A stretch of DNA of 64,000 nt from Paenibacillus campinasensis (GCF_002272015.1 NZ_NPBY01000063.1:1-64000), one strand, 5' to 3'. Positions 20,823-30,075 are shown, numbered from the stretch's first letter. Notes: generated from the sequence alone by a model not told the origin. Program-made: numbers and translations.

Positions 20823-21603
20823 ACGACGGCGGCCTCTGAGGAAGGAAGGTGAAGGCGGACGCGACCGCTGGCTCATTACCTATGCGGATTTGATCACGCT
20901 GCTGCTGATCTTTTTTGTAGTCATGTATGCGATGAGCCAGCTCGATTCTGACAAATATCAGCTTGTCACACAGTCGCTGCAGGCCACCTTCCAGAGCGGG
21001 GACAGCATTCTGGAGATAGGCTCGGGCATCACGGGCAAAGCTGATACCGAGAAGCATAAAAATCCCGATGCTCCTCAAGCCGAACCGGAAGCGCCCGCCG
21101 AAGCCATGACGGAGCGCGAGCTGGCCTTCCGCGATCAGGAAAAGGCATTGTCCGACTTCATGGCCGTGATCGAACAATACGTCAAGGAGCATCAGCTGGA
21201 GGAAGACATCTTTATTGCGGACGAGCCTCGCGGCATCGCCATCACCTTAAGCGACCGCTTCCTGTTTGACACCGGTCACGCCGAGCTCAAGCCCGGGGCT
21301 GCGCCGGTCCTGACCAAGCTGGCCAGCCTCTTTGAGGGCCTCGATGCAGCGATCAGCATCGAAGGTCATACCGACAATGTGCCGGTCAGCCGCTGGTCGA
21401 GCTACAAGGATAACTGGGAGCTATCCGGTGCACGAGCGATGTCGGTGCTTCGTTACTTCATTGACGAGAGCGGGCTGGACCCTGCAGGCTTCCAGTATGC
21501 AGGCTATGCCGATACGCGGCCCGCAGCTGACAACGCTACTGATGAGGGCCGGAGAAAGAATCGGCGCGTTGAAATCACCGTGCTCAGACAGCTGCAGCAA
21601 TAG
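20806..21603 (+). CDS. motB: MotB-type stator protein with OmpA-like peptidoglycan-binding domain
   Basis: A 265-residue partner of MotA. A short basic N-terminus precedes a single membrane helix with the essential channel aspartate (TYADLITLLLIFFVVMYAMS, Asp near residue 28). A linker rich in Glu/Pro/Ala follows. The C-terminal OmpA/MotB domain (about 130-260) includes GHTDNVPVS and the RAMSVLRYF helix, which anchors the stator to peptidoglycan. The ATG lies inside the end of motA behind AGGGGG, indicating translational coupling. A hairpin terminator follows 28 bases after the stop. Confidence 0.9.
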   Translation: MRQPNRRRRPLRKEGEGGRDRWLITYADLITLLLIFFVVMYAMSQLDSDKYQLVTQSLQATFQSGDSILEIGSGITGKADTEKHKNPDAPQAEPEAPAEAMTERELAFRDQEKALSDFMAVIEQYVKEHQLEEDIFIADEPRGIAITLSDRFLFDTGHAELKPGAAPVLTKLASLFEGLDAAISIEGHTDNVPVSRWSSYKDNWELSGARAMSVLRYFIDESGLDPAGFQYAGYADTRPAADNATDEGRRKNRRVEITVLRQLQQ

Positions 21604-21631
21604 CAGCGCAGCAGCCACATCCTAAATCCAA

Positions 21632-21677
21632 AGAGCGCCAGGAAGACAGATTGCCGTATCTGTCCACCTGGCGCTCT
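21632..21677. terminator. Bidirectional terminator between motB and the lnrN-like gene
   Basis: A nested hairpin: outer AGAGCGCCAGG with CCTGGCGCTCT, inner GACAGAT with ATCTGTC. It sits between two convergent genes, followed by ATTTT on the plus strand. Confidence 0.75.
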
Positions 21678-21728
21678 ATTTTGCACGATTGGGTCCTTGG
21701 GGCACTGACAAGCCACTCAAGCCAGCCT

Positions 21729-22889
21729 TTAAGCCCGGCCGCCGGTACCGACCTCACTCGGGCGCAGCACCGCTGACCCGACCGTCAGCAAAATGACAGC
21801 CATCAGTCCAAGCACCGCCAAGGGCAGGCCGATATCGGCCAGCGAGCCGCCGGTCGCCCCGATCTCCACCGCTTCGATCGCCCATTTCTGCGGGATGAAA
21901 TTGGCGATTTTCTGCATGAAATCCGGCATGATGGAGATCGGCCAGAAGCATCCGCCCAGCATGCTGGTGGGAGTAATAATCAGGGAGTTGATGAGCGCGG
22001 TATTTTTATCATTGCGGATCATCCCTGCAACCGTGGTTGCCAGGCCCAGCGACACCATCATAAAGGCGGTCAGGATCAGAAAATGAAGCCCAAACGGAAT
22101 GCCGTAGTCATACCTCAGCACCGTTCTGCTCAGAAGCAGCACAACCATGACTTGCAGCGATCCGACGACGAGGCTGCCGAGGAAGTTGCCAAGCGCAATC
22201 TCGTACGCCCGCACCGGCGCTGTATAGATACGCGACATCGTCCGCTGCCTGCGGTCATCAACGATCAAGGTGACGACACTGGAGATAAGTCCCATCATGA
22301 ACATCAACGTGAAGCCTGTGACATTCGCCAGACCTGGCCGCGAATATAGATGGAGATCCGTGGTTGCCGTATCGATGGTATACCGCTCCACCTGCCCCAG
22401 CACCTGCTCCAGCATCTGCATGCCGCCGGCTTCCTCCCCTGCTGTCCGAATGATCGAACCGGTGCCATGAAGACGCTTAATGGCCGATTCGACCGTCAGC
22501 CGTACCGAGGCTGCCCCTTCGGAGGCGGTCAGTTCATACAGCTTCACGCCTGGAACCTCCCCTTCGATCAGCCCTTGGCTAAGCCCGGAAGGAATCCGGA
22601 TCCCGACAGTGCTTGTATTATGGAGTAAGCCGTCCCGGAGTTCAGCTTCAGATGCAGCCTCTTTCAGCACGTATTGATCATGCCTGGCAAGCTCCCGAAT
22701 CACATACTGTCCGGCTGGGCCTTCATCATCGTTCACATAAGAGACGACAATGCCGACCGCCTTCGTTTGACCCAACAGCAGTACGGCAAGCGCGACTACG
22801 ATACAGGGCATGACCAAATATACAACCCAGCCTTTTTTACGGCCCAGCGTACGTCTGACCATATTCCAGGCTATCGTTAAGCTATGCAT
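21729..22889 (-). CDS. ABC-2 type permease, LnrN-like
   Basis: A 386-residue membrane protein. The ATG at 22889 (MHSLTIAW) overlaps the stop of the upstream permease gene by eight bases with GGTGGGG ahead; a longer frame to 22922 is less likely. One N-terminal helix (about residues 18-40) is followed by an extracytoplasmic domain of about 150 residues. Five helices in the C-terminal half carry the ABC2_membrane architecture (for example the MMGLISSVVTLIVDDRRQRT region). Together with the second permease and ATPase it forms an exporter like LnrLMN, which gives B. subtilis resistance to linearmycin and other polyenes. The substrate here is inferred from gene order and size only. Confidence 0.75.
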   Translation of the reverse strand: MHSLTIAWNMVRRTLGRKKGWVVYLVMPCIVVALAVLLLGQTKAVGIVVSYVNDDEGPAGQYVIRELARHDQYVLKEAASEAELRDGLLHNTSTVGIRIPSGLSQGLIEGEVPGVKLYELTASEGAASVRLTVESAIKRLHGTGSIIRTAGEEAGGMQMLEQVLGQVERYTIDTATTDLHLYSRPGLANVTGFTLMFMMGLISSVVTLIVDDRRQRTMSRIYTAPVRAYEIALGNFLGSLVVGSLQVMVVLLLSRTVLRYDYGIPFGLHFLILTAFMMVSLGLATTVAGMIRNDKNTALINSLIITPTSMLGGCFWPISIMPDFMQKIANFIPQKWAIEAVEIGATGGSLADIGLPLAVLGLMAVILLTVGSAVLRPSEVGTGGRA

Positions 22890-24057
22890 GATACCCCACC
22901 TTCCGATACGTGATCGAGGCAACCGCGGTTAATCCGACGCAGACAGCAGCAAGCATGCCCATGCTGAATAGAATCTCGGAGCCGCTGCTGTGCAGCATGA
23001 TCCGGAGCAAGCTCTGCATCGCCCAGAAATTCACGGTGACGGTGTTGATCTGCTGCACCCACTCGGCCGCAATCGGGGTAAATCCCCCGCTGACAAACGT
23101 CATCGCAATGATGACCGTCTGCATCACGCCCCGCGCTCCGGCAGCTGTCCTTGAGAACAATGTGACCACGACCGCCAGAGCCATCGAGCCCAGGGTAACC
23201 AGCATACAGACGAGAACGAGGAACAACGGTCTGTCGCCCCATTCCACCCCAAACAGCCACATGGAGCCAAGCACGATGACCACCGCCTGTATGACTGCAA
23301 TCAGGCTGGCGCCAGTCAATTTCCCGATAAATATGCTGCTGCCGGGCACCGGGGCGCTTTGGAGACGGTACAGCGTCCGGCTGTCCTTCTCTTCAAACAA
23401 GCTGACACTGGCCATCAAGCCGGAGTATAACAGGAACATGACCAGCATAGACACCGAATAATACTGGGCAGCCGAGTAAGTCGCCCCCTGCTCGCTCATT
23501 TGTCCAACCTCCACGAAGGGGCCTGGTGCCGTTTCTCCGCCCGCTGCCAACCACGCTGACATGCTGTCCATCCCCAGGATGGCCGCATCTGCCATGCGGT
23601 GGTTGAGCTCCGCTGTATAACTTTTGAACACCGTGTCGGCAATCAAATTAAGCTCCCGGTCCTTGCCCGGCAGAAGCTCCAGCCTTGTCTCCTCCCCGCT
23701 GCTGATCCGCTGCTCCCAATCCTGCGGAATGATAACGGCATAATCCAGATCTCCGCTCCGCAGCTGCTTCTCAGCGGTTTCCATGTCCATCAGATAGGTC
23801 GGAACAAGCAGCTTCTCCACTTCCGGCGAGTCGATCACGGATTGCAGGCTTGCCGGCACCTCCCGGCCCGGACCCTCAGCTATTATTCCAACCCGGACCA
23901 TCTGCTGCACATACTCCTGCCCGCCGCCAAAAAAGCCGGACAACGCATTTCCTAATATAAAAATTAAAAGGAGCGGCAGCAAAAATTGATTCATCAAAAC
24001 AGACCGGCTTGTCGCCATTCTTCTCAGTTCAAACCAGGCGATCGCTGCGATTTTCAT
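22882..24057 (-). CDS. ABC-2 type permease, LnrM-like
   Basis: A 391-residue permease with the same plan as its neighbour: one N-terminal membrane helix (MNQFLLPLLLIFILGNALSG, about residues 22-41), a large external domain (about 45-200) and five C-terminal helices. The ATG at 24057 has AGGGAG at good spacing; the alternative at 24078 has its Shine-Dalgarno sequence almost touching the codon. It lies 40 bases after the ATPase gene and overlaps the next permease by eight bases, so the three are one operon. Two unequal half-permeases with one ATPase is the LnrLMN/YfiLMN arrangement. Confidence 0.75.
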   Translation of the reverse strand: MKIAAIAWFELRRMATSRSVLMNQFLLPLLLIFILGNALSGFFGGGQEYVQQMVRVGIIAEGPGREVPASLQSVIDSPEVEKLLVPTYLMDMETAEKQLRSGDLDYAVIIPQDWEQRISSGEETRLELLPGKDRELNLIADTVFKSYTAELNHRMADAAILGMDSMSAWLAAGGETAPGPFVEVGQMSEQGATYSAAQYYSVSMLVMFLLYSGLMASVSLFEEKDSRTLYRLQSAPVPGSSIFIGKLTGASLIAVIQAVVIVLGSMWLFGVEWGDRPLFLVLVCMLVTLGSMALAVVVTLFSRTAAGARGVMQTVIIAMTFVSGGFTPIAAEWVQQINTVTVNFWAMQSLLRIMLHSSGSEILFSMGMLAAVCVGLTAVASITYRKVGYHA

Positions 24058-24097
24058 GTCAGGCTCTCCCTTCTCCATTCCCTTTTCAGCGCGGCCA

Positions 24098-25036
24098 TCA
24101 GTCTCGAAGTGTTCGTCCCGTCAGACTGAGGAACAACGTTTCCAGTCCAGCCTCTTCACACTGTAGCGTCTGGAGGACGGCTTGATGCTTGCCGCATATA
24201 TACAAAATATCCTGCAGTTCCTGCTGGGCGGACGGAAGATACACCTCGACCTGCTGCTCGCTCTGGATGACGCGAATGACCCGGTTATGCTCCGACAGCT
24301 CATGAATCAGCGCAGGCGTAATGCCCTCCATCGTCATGATGATTTTCTCCTCATGGCTCACGCGCTCCTTCAGCTCTGCCAGCGTTCCGAAGGCAATCAC
24401 ATGCCCCTGATCCATAATGGCTACCCGATCGCAGATCGCCGATACCTCTTCCATGTAATGGCTCGTATAGATGACGGTGGACCCCATCTCATTCAGCTTC
24501 TTGACGGAATCCAAAATATGATTGCGCGATTGCGGATCGATGCCGACGGTTGGCTCATCCATAATGATCAGCTTCGGATGATGCGTGATCGAGCAGGCGA
24601 TATTGAGCCTTCTTTTCATCCCGCCGGAAAAGGTAGACGGCCGCTCCTTCGCGCGATCCTGAAGACCGACAAAAGCCAGTGCTTCCGCTACCCGCTCCTT
24701 CAGCAGCGCCCCGCGAAGCCCGTAAAGCTTGGCAAAAAAAGCGACATTATCCTGTGCCGTCATATCCTCATACAGGGCCAAATCCTGGGGAACCAGCCCG
24801 ATCCTCTTCTTCACTTCCAGCGGACGCTCCTTCACGGAGATACCGTCCACATGGATGCTTCCCTGATCCATGTCCAGCAGACCGCAGATCATGTTGATCG
24901 ATGTGCTCTTGCCGGCCCCGTTCGGCCCGAGCAGCCCCAGGATTTCACCTTGATCCACTCTGAGATTCAAATGGTCCACGGACAGCTTGCCGCCATATCG
25001 TTTCACAACATCCTTCATTTCAAGAAAGGGTGCCAT
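24098..25036 (-). CDS. ABC transporter ATP-binding protein, LnrL-like
   Basis: A 312-residue ATPase, close to the 311 residues I recall for B. subtilis LnrL. The ATG at 25036 follows GGAGTGGG; the frame upstream to 25123 is not protein-like. Walker A GPNGAGKST (about residue 40), Q-loop LVPQD, signature TFSGGMKRRLN and Walker B LIIMDEPTVGID are all intact. The C-terminal 80 residues fit the regulatory tail of drug-exporting DrrA/CcmA-type ATPases. It is the first gene of the exporter operon and diverges from the two-component genes across a 172-base region with striking palindromes. Confidence 0.85.
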   Translation of the reverse strand: MAPFLEMKDVVKRYGGKLSVDHLNLRVDQGEILGLLGPNGAGKSTSINMICGLLDMDQGSIHVDGISVKERPLEVKKRIGLVPQDLALYEDMTAQDNVAFFAKLYGLRGALLKERVAEALAFVGLQDRAKERPSTFSGGMKRRLNIACSITHHPKLIIMDEPTVGIDPQSRNHILDSVKKLNEMGSTVIYTSHYMEEVSAICDRVAIMDQGHVIAFGTLAELKERVSHEEKIIMTMEGITPALIHELSEHNRVIRVIQSEQQVEVYLPSAQQELQDILYICGKHQAVLQTLQCEEAGLETLFLSLTGRTLRD

Positions 25037-25111
25037 CGTTATCCCACTCCATTCTTCCTGTCTCTGATATCTCGATTGTACCCCAGACCCCGTCAGGATA
25101 AAGGTAGATAA

Positions 25112-25140
25112 GGTCACCTTCATTGGTGACCAAAGTCACC
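25112..25140. promoter_or_regulatory. Overlapping palindromes in the exporter/two-component divergent region
   Basis: GGTCACC (25112-25118), six bases, GGTGACC (25125-25131), three bases, GTCACC (25135-25140). The first two form a perfect inverted repeat, and the second and third another. They lie between the divergent ATPase and kinase genes. A dimeric response-regulator site is the natural inference. Confidence 0.55.
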
Positions 25141-25208
25141 CCCTCTGGGGCTCCCCCCTTGTGTTATAGTAAAGACAACGAGCTAAAGAACAAAAAGGCG
25201 GGTTGCAT

Positions 25209-26369
25209 ATGTCTCAGTCGCTCTCTATCCTCCGCTACGGGATGATTCTGCTGCCGGCGATCGCCGCCATCTATCTCAATCCGCTTGAGCATTACGGCGA
25301 GTACATGGTCTATGTTCTGTTGTTTCTTGCCATTGCCGTGCTCAGCCGCTATTTGCCCGGGGATGCCAGTCTGAAAGCAGCGATATTGCTGGAAATCGCA
25401 TTGTCCTGGTGGCTGTGCCGCAACTATGGCTTTATGATGGCCTTCTTGTCCGTATCCAGCCTGTGCGCTTATCTTCCGTTATTCACGCGCACATATGGCT
25501 GGAGTCTGGCAGCACTTCATCTGATGCTGATCAACCATGCGCTGATGGACTCGGAACCGCTCATTAGGACAAGCGCCAACTTCTTATTTGTGCTTGTTCT
25601 CGTCTCTGTAAGCCTGATTCTGGAAGGGATGCGCAAGCAGGAGCATACGCTCCGCCTCTATGATGAGCTGAAGCAGGATCACTATCGGCAGGATGAAGCG
25701 GGCAAGCGACTCCTTCATTTCGCCCATCAGGTGGAAAGCGCCGCCCAGACCGCTGAGCGAACCCGCATTTCCCGACAGCTTCATGATGATATCGGCCACC
25801 GGCTGATCCGCGTTAAAATGATGACCGAAGCCGCCATTCAAGTCACGCCGGGCGATCCGGCCAAAGGGATGGAAATGCTGCATCAGATTCGGGATCAGCT
25901 CAGCCAGAGCATGGAGGAAATGCGCGCTGCCGTGAAACGGGTGAACCCGCGGCGCAGCCTGTCCGACGATTACGCTTTGGACCGGCTGCTTGAGGAGACG
26001 GAGAAGGAGACCGGGATAGATACGAATCTGCGGCTTCAAGGACTGCCTTACCCGCTATACCCCAGCCAGCATGTTGTGCTGTACAGAAACGCCAAGGAAG
26101 CGATCACCAATGCGATTCGTCATGGAGGCGCCAGTCAGGTGAACATTGTAATCCATTATGGCGAAGAGCATGTGCGAATGGAAGTTTCCAACAATGGTGA
26201 AACTGGCGACCACGCGGCTAGTTCGTCAAGCCCGATGAAGCAAGGGATGGGCATTCGGGGCATGAGGGAGCGGACCGAGCTGATCGGTGGCCTGCTTGAA
26301 ATTCGCCGCACCCCGGTTTTCACGGTCATTACTCAGCTTCCTGTCTATCGCACAACCGATATGGTGTAA
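25209..26369 (+). CDS. Sensor histidine kinase, HPK7/NarL-type (LnrJ-like)
   Basis: A 386-residue membrane kinase. The ATG at 25209 is preferred to a TTG at 25203 on spacing from AAGGCGGG. Residues 1-140 hold five or six hydrophobic helices without a large external domain, as in intramembrane or lipid/antibiotic-sensing kinases such as DesK and LiaS. A short coiled coil leads to the HisKA_3 box ISRQLHDDIGHRL (phospho-acceptor His about residue 196). A HATPase_c domain follows with the N box EAITNAIRHGG and G boxes near GMGIRGMRER. It is followed 27 bases later by its response regulator. Confidence 0.87.
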   Translation: MSQSLSILRYGMILLPAIAAIYLNPLEHYGEYMVYVLLFLAIAVLSRYLPGDASLKAAILLEIALSWWLCRNYGFMMAFLSVSSLCAYLPLFTRTYGWSLAALHLMLINHALMDSEPLIRTSANFLFVLVLVSVSLILEGMRKQEHTLRLYDELKQDHYRQDEAGKRLLHFAHQVESAAQTAERTRISRQLHDDIGHRLIRVKMMTEAAIQVTPGDPAKGMEMLHQIRDQLSQSMEEMRAAVKRVNPRRSLSDDYALDRLLEETEKETGIDTNLRLQGLPYPLYPSQHVVLYRNAKEAITNAIRHGGASQVNIVIHYGEEHVRMEVSNNGETGDHAASSSSPMKQGMGIRGMRERTELIGGLLEIRRTPVFTVITQLPVYRTTDMV

Positions 26370-26396
26370 ATCGATATAGAAAGGGCGTGACGGCGC

Positions 26397-27050
26397 TTGA
26401 TTTCCGTTCTTATCGTAGACGATGATCCGTTCATTCGGGAAAGCCTGAAACTATTAATCGGCATGGATTCGGACATTGAGGTAACGGCTGTCGCCGGTCA
26501 TGGAGAAGAGGCACTCGCACTGCTGGACAGCGGAGTGGCCGCTGATGTAATCCTGATGGACATCCGGATGCCGATCTGTGACGGCGTGGAGGGCACGCGT
26601 TTAATCCGGACGAAATACCCCGATAGTCGTGTGCTGATGCTGACCACCTTCGATGATGATGATTATATCGTCCAGGCGCTGCAGAACGGAGCCAGCGGCT
26701 ATTTGCTGAAGAACATTCCGCCTGACCGGATCATCCAGGGGATCAAAACCGTGCATGATGGCAATATGCTGATTCATCCGGATATCGCACGCAAGCTGAC
26801 AGGCATGCTTCGTCCGGCTGATCGGGTGCAGACAGACCCTTCGGTGCTCGAACGCTATGGACTCACACCCGCAGAACGAAACATCGCTTCCCTCATCGCG
26901 GACGGGCTATCCAACAAAGAAATTGCGGAGCGGCTGTTCTTGAGTGAAGGGACTGTCAAAAACTATGTCACCGACATCTTGAGCAAGCTGCAGCTGCGGG
27001 ACCGAACCCAGATCGCCATATTTTATTTAAAACAGGTCGGCACGTCCTGA
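26397..27050 (+). CDS. NarL/LuxR-family response regulator (LnrK-like)
   Basis: A 217-residue regulator. The receiver domain has the acidic pocket VDDDP (residues 6-10), phospho-acceptor Asp in LMDIRMP (about 54) and Lys in LLKNI (about 104). The C-terminal LuxR helix-turn-helix (LTPAERNIASLIADGLSNKE, then IAERLFLSEGTVKNY) binds DNA. Translation starts at a TTG (26397); the nearby GTG is out of frame. It probably controls the divergent exporter genes, and the palindromes at 25112-25140 are candidate targets. A long hairpin terminator follows. Confidence 0.88.
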   Translation: MISVLIVDDDPFIRESLKLLIGMDSDIEVTAVAGHGEEALALLDSGVAADVILMDIRMPICDGVEGTRLIRTKYPDSRVLMLTTFDDDDYIVQALQNGASGYLLKNIPPDRIIQGIKTVHDGNMLIHPDIARKLTGMLRPADRVQTDPSVLERYGLTPAERNIASLIADGLSNKEIAERLFLSEGTVKNYVTDILSKLQLRDRTQIAIFYLKQVGTS

Positions 27051-27063
27051 CCAATGTACGCAA

Positions 27064-27114
27064 AATAAGCCTGCATTCTCTCTTCAAGCGTTCAAGAGAG
27101 AATGCAGGCTTATT
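27064..27114. terminator. Bidirectional terminator
   Basis: A perfect 21-bp stem (AATAAGCCTGCATTCTCTCTT and its complement) with a 9-base loop, flanked by A/T-rich sequence, between the convergent response regulator and MinJ-like genes. Confidence 0.85.
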
Positions 27115-27136
27115 CATTATCCGGTAACGATCAAAT

Positions 27137-28474
27137 TTACAGATCTATCGATTTGTCCGCTTCGCTGTGGATCTTCCCTTTCCGTTTGCGGGAACTCGCG
27201 CCCTGCCTGCCGCCAACATGAAGCTTGTTGGCTATCAGCGCCACCAGGCTGATCGGCTTCAGCTCCACTGCGATCCCGTCATTCGGATCTGGCGCTACAA
27301 TCGCCCCGAGCTGATGGTGCTCGCCGGCATAAATGGCCCGCTGCACAAATTTGCTCTCGCCTTCATGGTTCTGTACCTCCAGCTTGCAGAATGCCGGGTT
27401 CTGGCGGAGCGCGGCATGCAGCTGCTCCTTGCTGTGCACCAGCGTCCCGTTCACCTTCAGAATCGTCTCTCCCGCCAGCAGTCCAAGCTCGCTTGCCGGA
27501 CTGTTCGGCAGCACAGCCAATATACGCAGCCCTTGAGCCGGATGCACGAAGACCGGGCTGCGCTGCTGTTCCTCATACCGGCTGTGCCACGTAAGGCCCT
27601 CATGCAGCACCAGGGCCGCCAGCGCCGCCACGAACATGACCGGGGACCACCACTCGGCCAGCAGGCTTAAAATGAGCACGATCGCCGCATAGACGACCAT
27701 GCGCCGGGAGGTCACTCTCGCTTTCTCCTTCGGCAGCATGCTCTGTGTCATTTCGCCGAAGCCGATCATGGCCGGAAGCGCCAGCATCGTAAAGCCCCCG
27801 CTCCATGCATCCCCGCCAAAGAACGGCGTCCACGGCAGCATGCCGCCTCCCTCCGCAGCAGGGACAAGCAGGAATAGCGGCAGCGGCCAGAAGCTCTGCA
27901 TATGATAGCCGCCAACCAGCTTTCCACGCTTACCTTCAAGAAACAGCGGCGTTGCAAAGCCCGCCCCCTGGATCATGATCAGCATCGCTTCGGCAAAATG
28001 CAGCACCGCCGACAAGGCCAGCAGCGACGGGATGTCCAGCCCGCGAATGGCCGAGACGGCCGCTTCAAGCCATAGCGGCTGAGGCTGCCAGCTGGGGAAT
28101 AGACTTAGTGCCCCCTGGATCAGCCCCAGCAAGCCGATCGCGTACGCAAAACAAAGAAAACGTATGCGAAACAACATCAGAATGAGTGCAGTTATCCAGA
28201 TGCACAGAATCGCTTCCAGACTCAGCGACACGCCCAGGAAGGCAACCACGATGGATACGGCCAGGCCAGCAGCCAAGCCGCCAAGCACCGTTCGCCAGGT
28301 TTGCCGGCCCCATGCATGGAGCCGCACATGGAACAGCTTCCGCTCCAGCAGCACCTGCCTTCGGTAGAACATCATGACAAACAAGATGGAGATATAATAA
28401 AAGGGCTGCGTCAGCAGCTGCAACCCTGCATCCGTCCAAAGCCACAACAATTGTATTGCCGTTTCCAACAGCAT
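27137..28474 (-). CDS. minJ: Polytopic membrane protein with C-terminal PDZ domain, MinJ-like
   Basis: A 445-residue protein from the ATG at 28474, which has AAAGGAGCG seven bases upstream; the frame reaches 28561 but without support. About eight hydrophobic segments fill residues 15-320. The cytoplasmic end holds a PDZ domain (ILAVLPNSPASELGLLAGET, then ILKVNGTLVHSKEQL, about residues 345-400). The motif RKLFHVRLH after the first helix recalls B. subtilis MinJ, which links DivIVA to MinCD at division sites. In B. subtilis minJ lies near ctpB and ftsEX, as here. The assignment rests on domain plan and synteny, so another PDZ membrane protein cannot be excluded. It follows the ctp gene, separated by a terminator. 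Confidence 0.65.
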   Translation of the reverse strand: MLLETAIQLLWLWTDAGLQLLTQPFYYISILFVMMFYRRQVLLERKLFHVRLHAWGRQTWRTVLGGLAAGLAVSIVVAFLGVSLSLEAILCIWITALILMLFRIRFLCFAYAIGLLGLIQGALSLFPSWQPQPLWLEAAVSAIRGLDIPSLLALSAVLHFAEAMLIMIQGAGFATPLFLEGKRGKLVGGYHMQSFWPLPLFLLVPAAEGGGMLPWTPFFGGDAWSGGFTMLALPAMIGFGEMTQSMLPKEKARVTSRRMVVYAAIVLILSLLAEWWSPVMFVAALAALVLHEGLTWHSRYEEQQRSPVFVHPAQGLRILAVLPNSPASELGLLAGETILKVNGTLVHSKEQLHAALRQNPAFCKLEVQNHEGESKFVQRAIYAGEHHQLGAIVAPDPNDGIAVELKPISLVALIANKLHVGGRQGASSRKRKGKIHSEADKSIDL

Positions 28475-28561
28475 GCCACGCTCCTTTCCCAATGTCTGAA
28501 CAAGCAAGCTATACATACCATGTCCGCGAATATCCCGCCCTTGCCTCGGATATTCCGGCAA

Positions 28562-28592
28562 GAAAAAAAGAAGGCTAAGTGCTAGCCTTCTT
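28562..28592 (-). terminator. Terminator overlapping the ctp stop codon
   Basis: On the minus strand AAGAAGGCTA and TAGCCTTCTT form a 10-bp stem followed by a run of T. The left arm includes the stop codon of the processing-protease gene. Confidence 0.8.
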
Positions 28593-30075
28593 AATGTTTC
28601 GACGCCTTGGCCGCGATCTCCTTCCTGATCTCGGCAATCCCGCGATTCAATTGATTATCCTCTTTCGGATCGCGGATTTTCTCGATCAGCACAGTTTCCA
28701 GCGCTTCCGCTGTTGCACTGTTGATGACCCCGTCGGCCTCCAGCTTGTGTTTGCTTTGGAAGCTCTTCACTGCCTTTTCGGTCGTCTGGTCGAAATAACC
28801 ATCCTTCCGTCCCGGCTCAAAGCCGATCGCTTCCAGCATAATCTGGGCACTCTTCACATCGTTGTTGTTCATATCGAATTTTAGGGTGTTCTTCTTGTCA
28901 ATTGGCGCTACCGTGAAATATTCCGGCTGTTCCACTTTGATATCCGGCTCGATGCCATCCTCGTGAATCCACGATCCGTTTGGCGTCAGCCACTTGGCGA
29001 TTGTCACCTTCAGCAGGCTTCCGTCCCCAAATGGTTTGTCAAAGCTCGTCTGGACCGTGCCTTTTCCGAAGGAATGCTCGCCGACCAGCACCGCGCCTGC
29101 CGATTGCTGCAGCGCACCGGCCAAAATTTCAGAGGCGCTTGCGCTGCCTTTATTCATCAGGACGGTAACCGGGTATGGCTTCGCGCTTCCGCCCGAGACA
29201 TGCTTCTGTCTTTTCTGATCTTTATCTTCCACCTGCACGATCAGCTTGCCTTTCGGAACGAACTGCTCGGCAATGTCGATCACGACCGACAGAACCCCGC
29301 CCGGGTTGTTTCGGACATCAATGACCAAGCCTTCCATGCCTTGATCCTCGAGCTTCTTGAGCTCCTCTTTAAACCGTTTGCCGGTGTTTTCAGAGAACTG
29401 GGAAATCTCGATCACGCCGATTCCGTCAGCCTCCATGCGTGCGGACACCGTCTGCAAATCGACATCGTCCCGGACTATCACATATTCAATCGGCTGTTCC
29501 GATCCTGCCCGCTTGATTTGCAGCACGGCCTCGGAGCCTTTAGGCCCCCGGATTTTGGATACCGCTGTATTCAAGTCCAGTCCCTGCAGCGATTCGCCGT
29601 TCACCGACAAGATAATGTCCTTCGCACGAATGCCGGCCTTATCCGCCGGGGATCCCTTGATTGGGGACACGACCACCACATGGCCATCCTCGGAGGATAC
29701 CTCCGCGCCGATGCCGCTGAACGAGCCGGAGATGCTGTCCTCAAACTGCTCTGCCGCAGCTTTGCCCATATAGTTCGAATACGGGTCCTCCAGCGCACCC
29801 ATCATGCCGTTAATCGCACCGTCAATCAGCTTGGAACGGTCAACATCCTTGTAGTAATTCTGTTCAATCAGATCCAGAGCCACTTGCAGCTTCCTGGTCT
29901 CATCCTGATCGGCCTGGCCGCTCGCCTTCTGGCTCTCGGCAAGGCTGCTCGCGAGCAAGCCCTGGGCTTCTCCCGTCTGCTCCGTGCCGGCTAGCTCCGA
30001 CACGACCATCGTAAACAGCCCGCCAAACAGCATGGCTGCGATGACCAGAAAGACAGCCGTCCTTTTTTTCAGCAT
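28591..30075 (-). CDS. Carboxy-terminal processing protease (S41), CtpA/CtpB-like
   Basis: A 494-residue exported serine protease. The ATG at 30075 is favoured by AAGGCGGTG upstream, though 30114 is possible. One N-terminal membrane anchor (about residues 5-28) is followed by a PDZ domain (SPADKAGIRAKDIILSVNGE). The S41 core then has Ser in NKGSASASEI and Lys in SFGKGTVQ, the Ser-Lys dyad. A C-terminal peptidoglycan-binding domain (about 400-465; SAQIMLEAIGF, AVKSFQSKHKL) localises it to the wall. In B. subtilis CtpB cleaves the SpoIVFA regulator during sporulation and lies next to ftsEX; the wall-binding tail fits a cell-envelope protease. It follows the M23 gene at about 230 bases. Confidence 0.87.
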   Translation of the reverse strand: MLKKRTAVFLVIAAMLFGGLFTMVVSELAGTEQTGEAQGLLASSLAESQKASGQADQDETRKLQVALDLIEQNYYKDVDRSKLIDGAINGMMGALEDPYSNYMGKAAAEQFEDSISGSFSGIGAEVSSEDGHVVVVSPIKGSPADKAGIRAKDIILSVNGESLQGLDLNTAVSKIRGPKGSEAVLQIKRAGSEQPIEYVIVRDDVDLQTVSARMEADGIGVIEISQFSENTGKRFKEELKKLEDQGMEGLVIDVRNNPGGVLSVVIDIAEQFVPKGKLIVQVEDKDQKRQKHVSGGSAKPYPVTVLMNKGSASASEILAGALQQSAGAVLVGEHSFGKGTVQTSFDKPFGDGSLLKVTIAKWLTPNGSWIHEDGIEPDIKVEQPEYFTVAPIDKKNTLKFDMNNNDVKSAQIMLEAIGFEPGRKDGYFDQTTEKAVKSFQSKHKLEADGVINSATAEALETVLIEKIRDPKEDNQLNRGIAEIRKEIAAKASKH

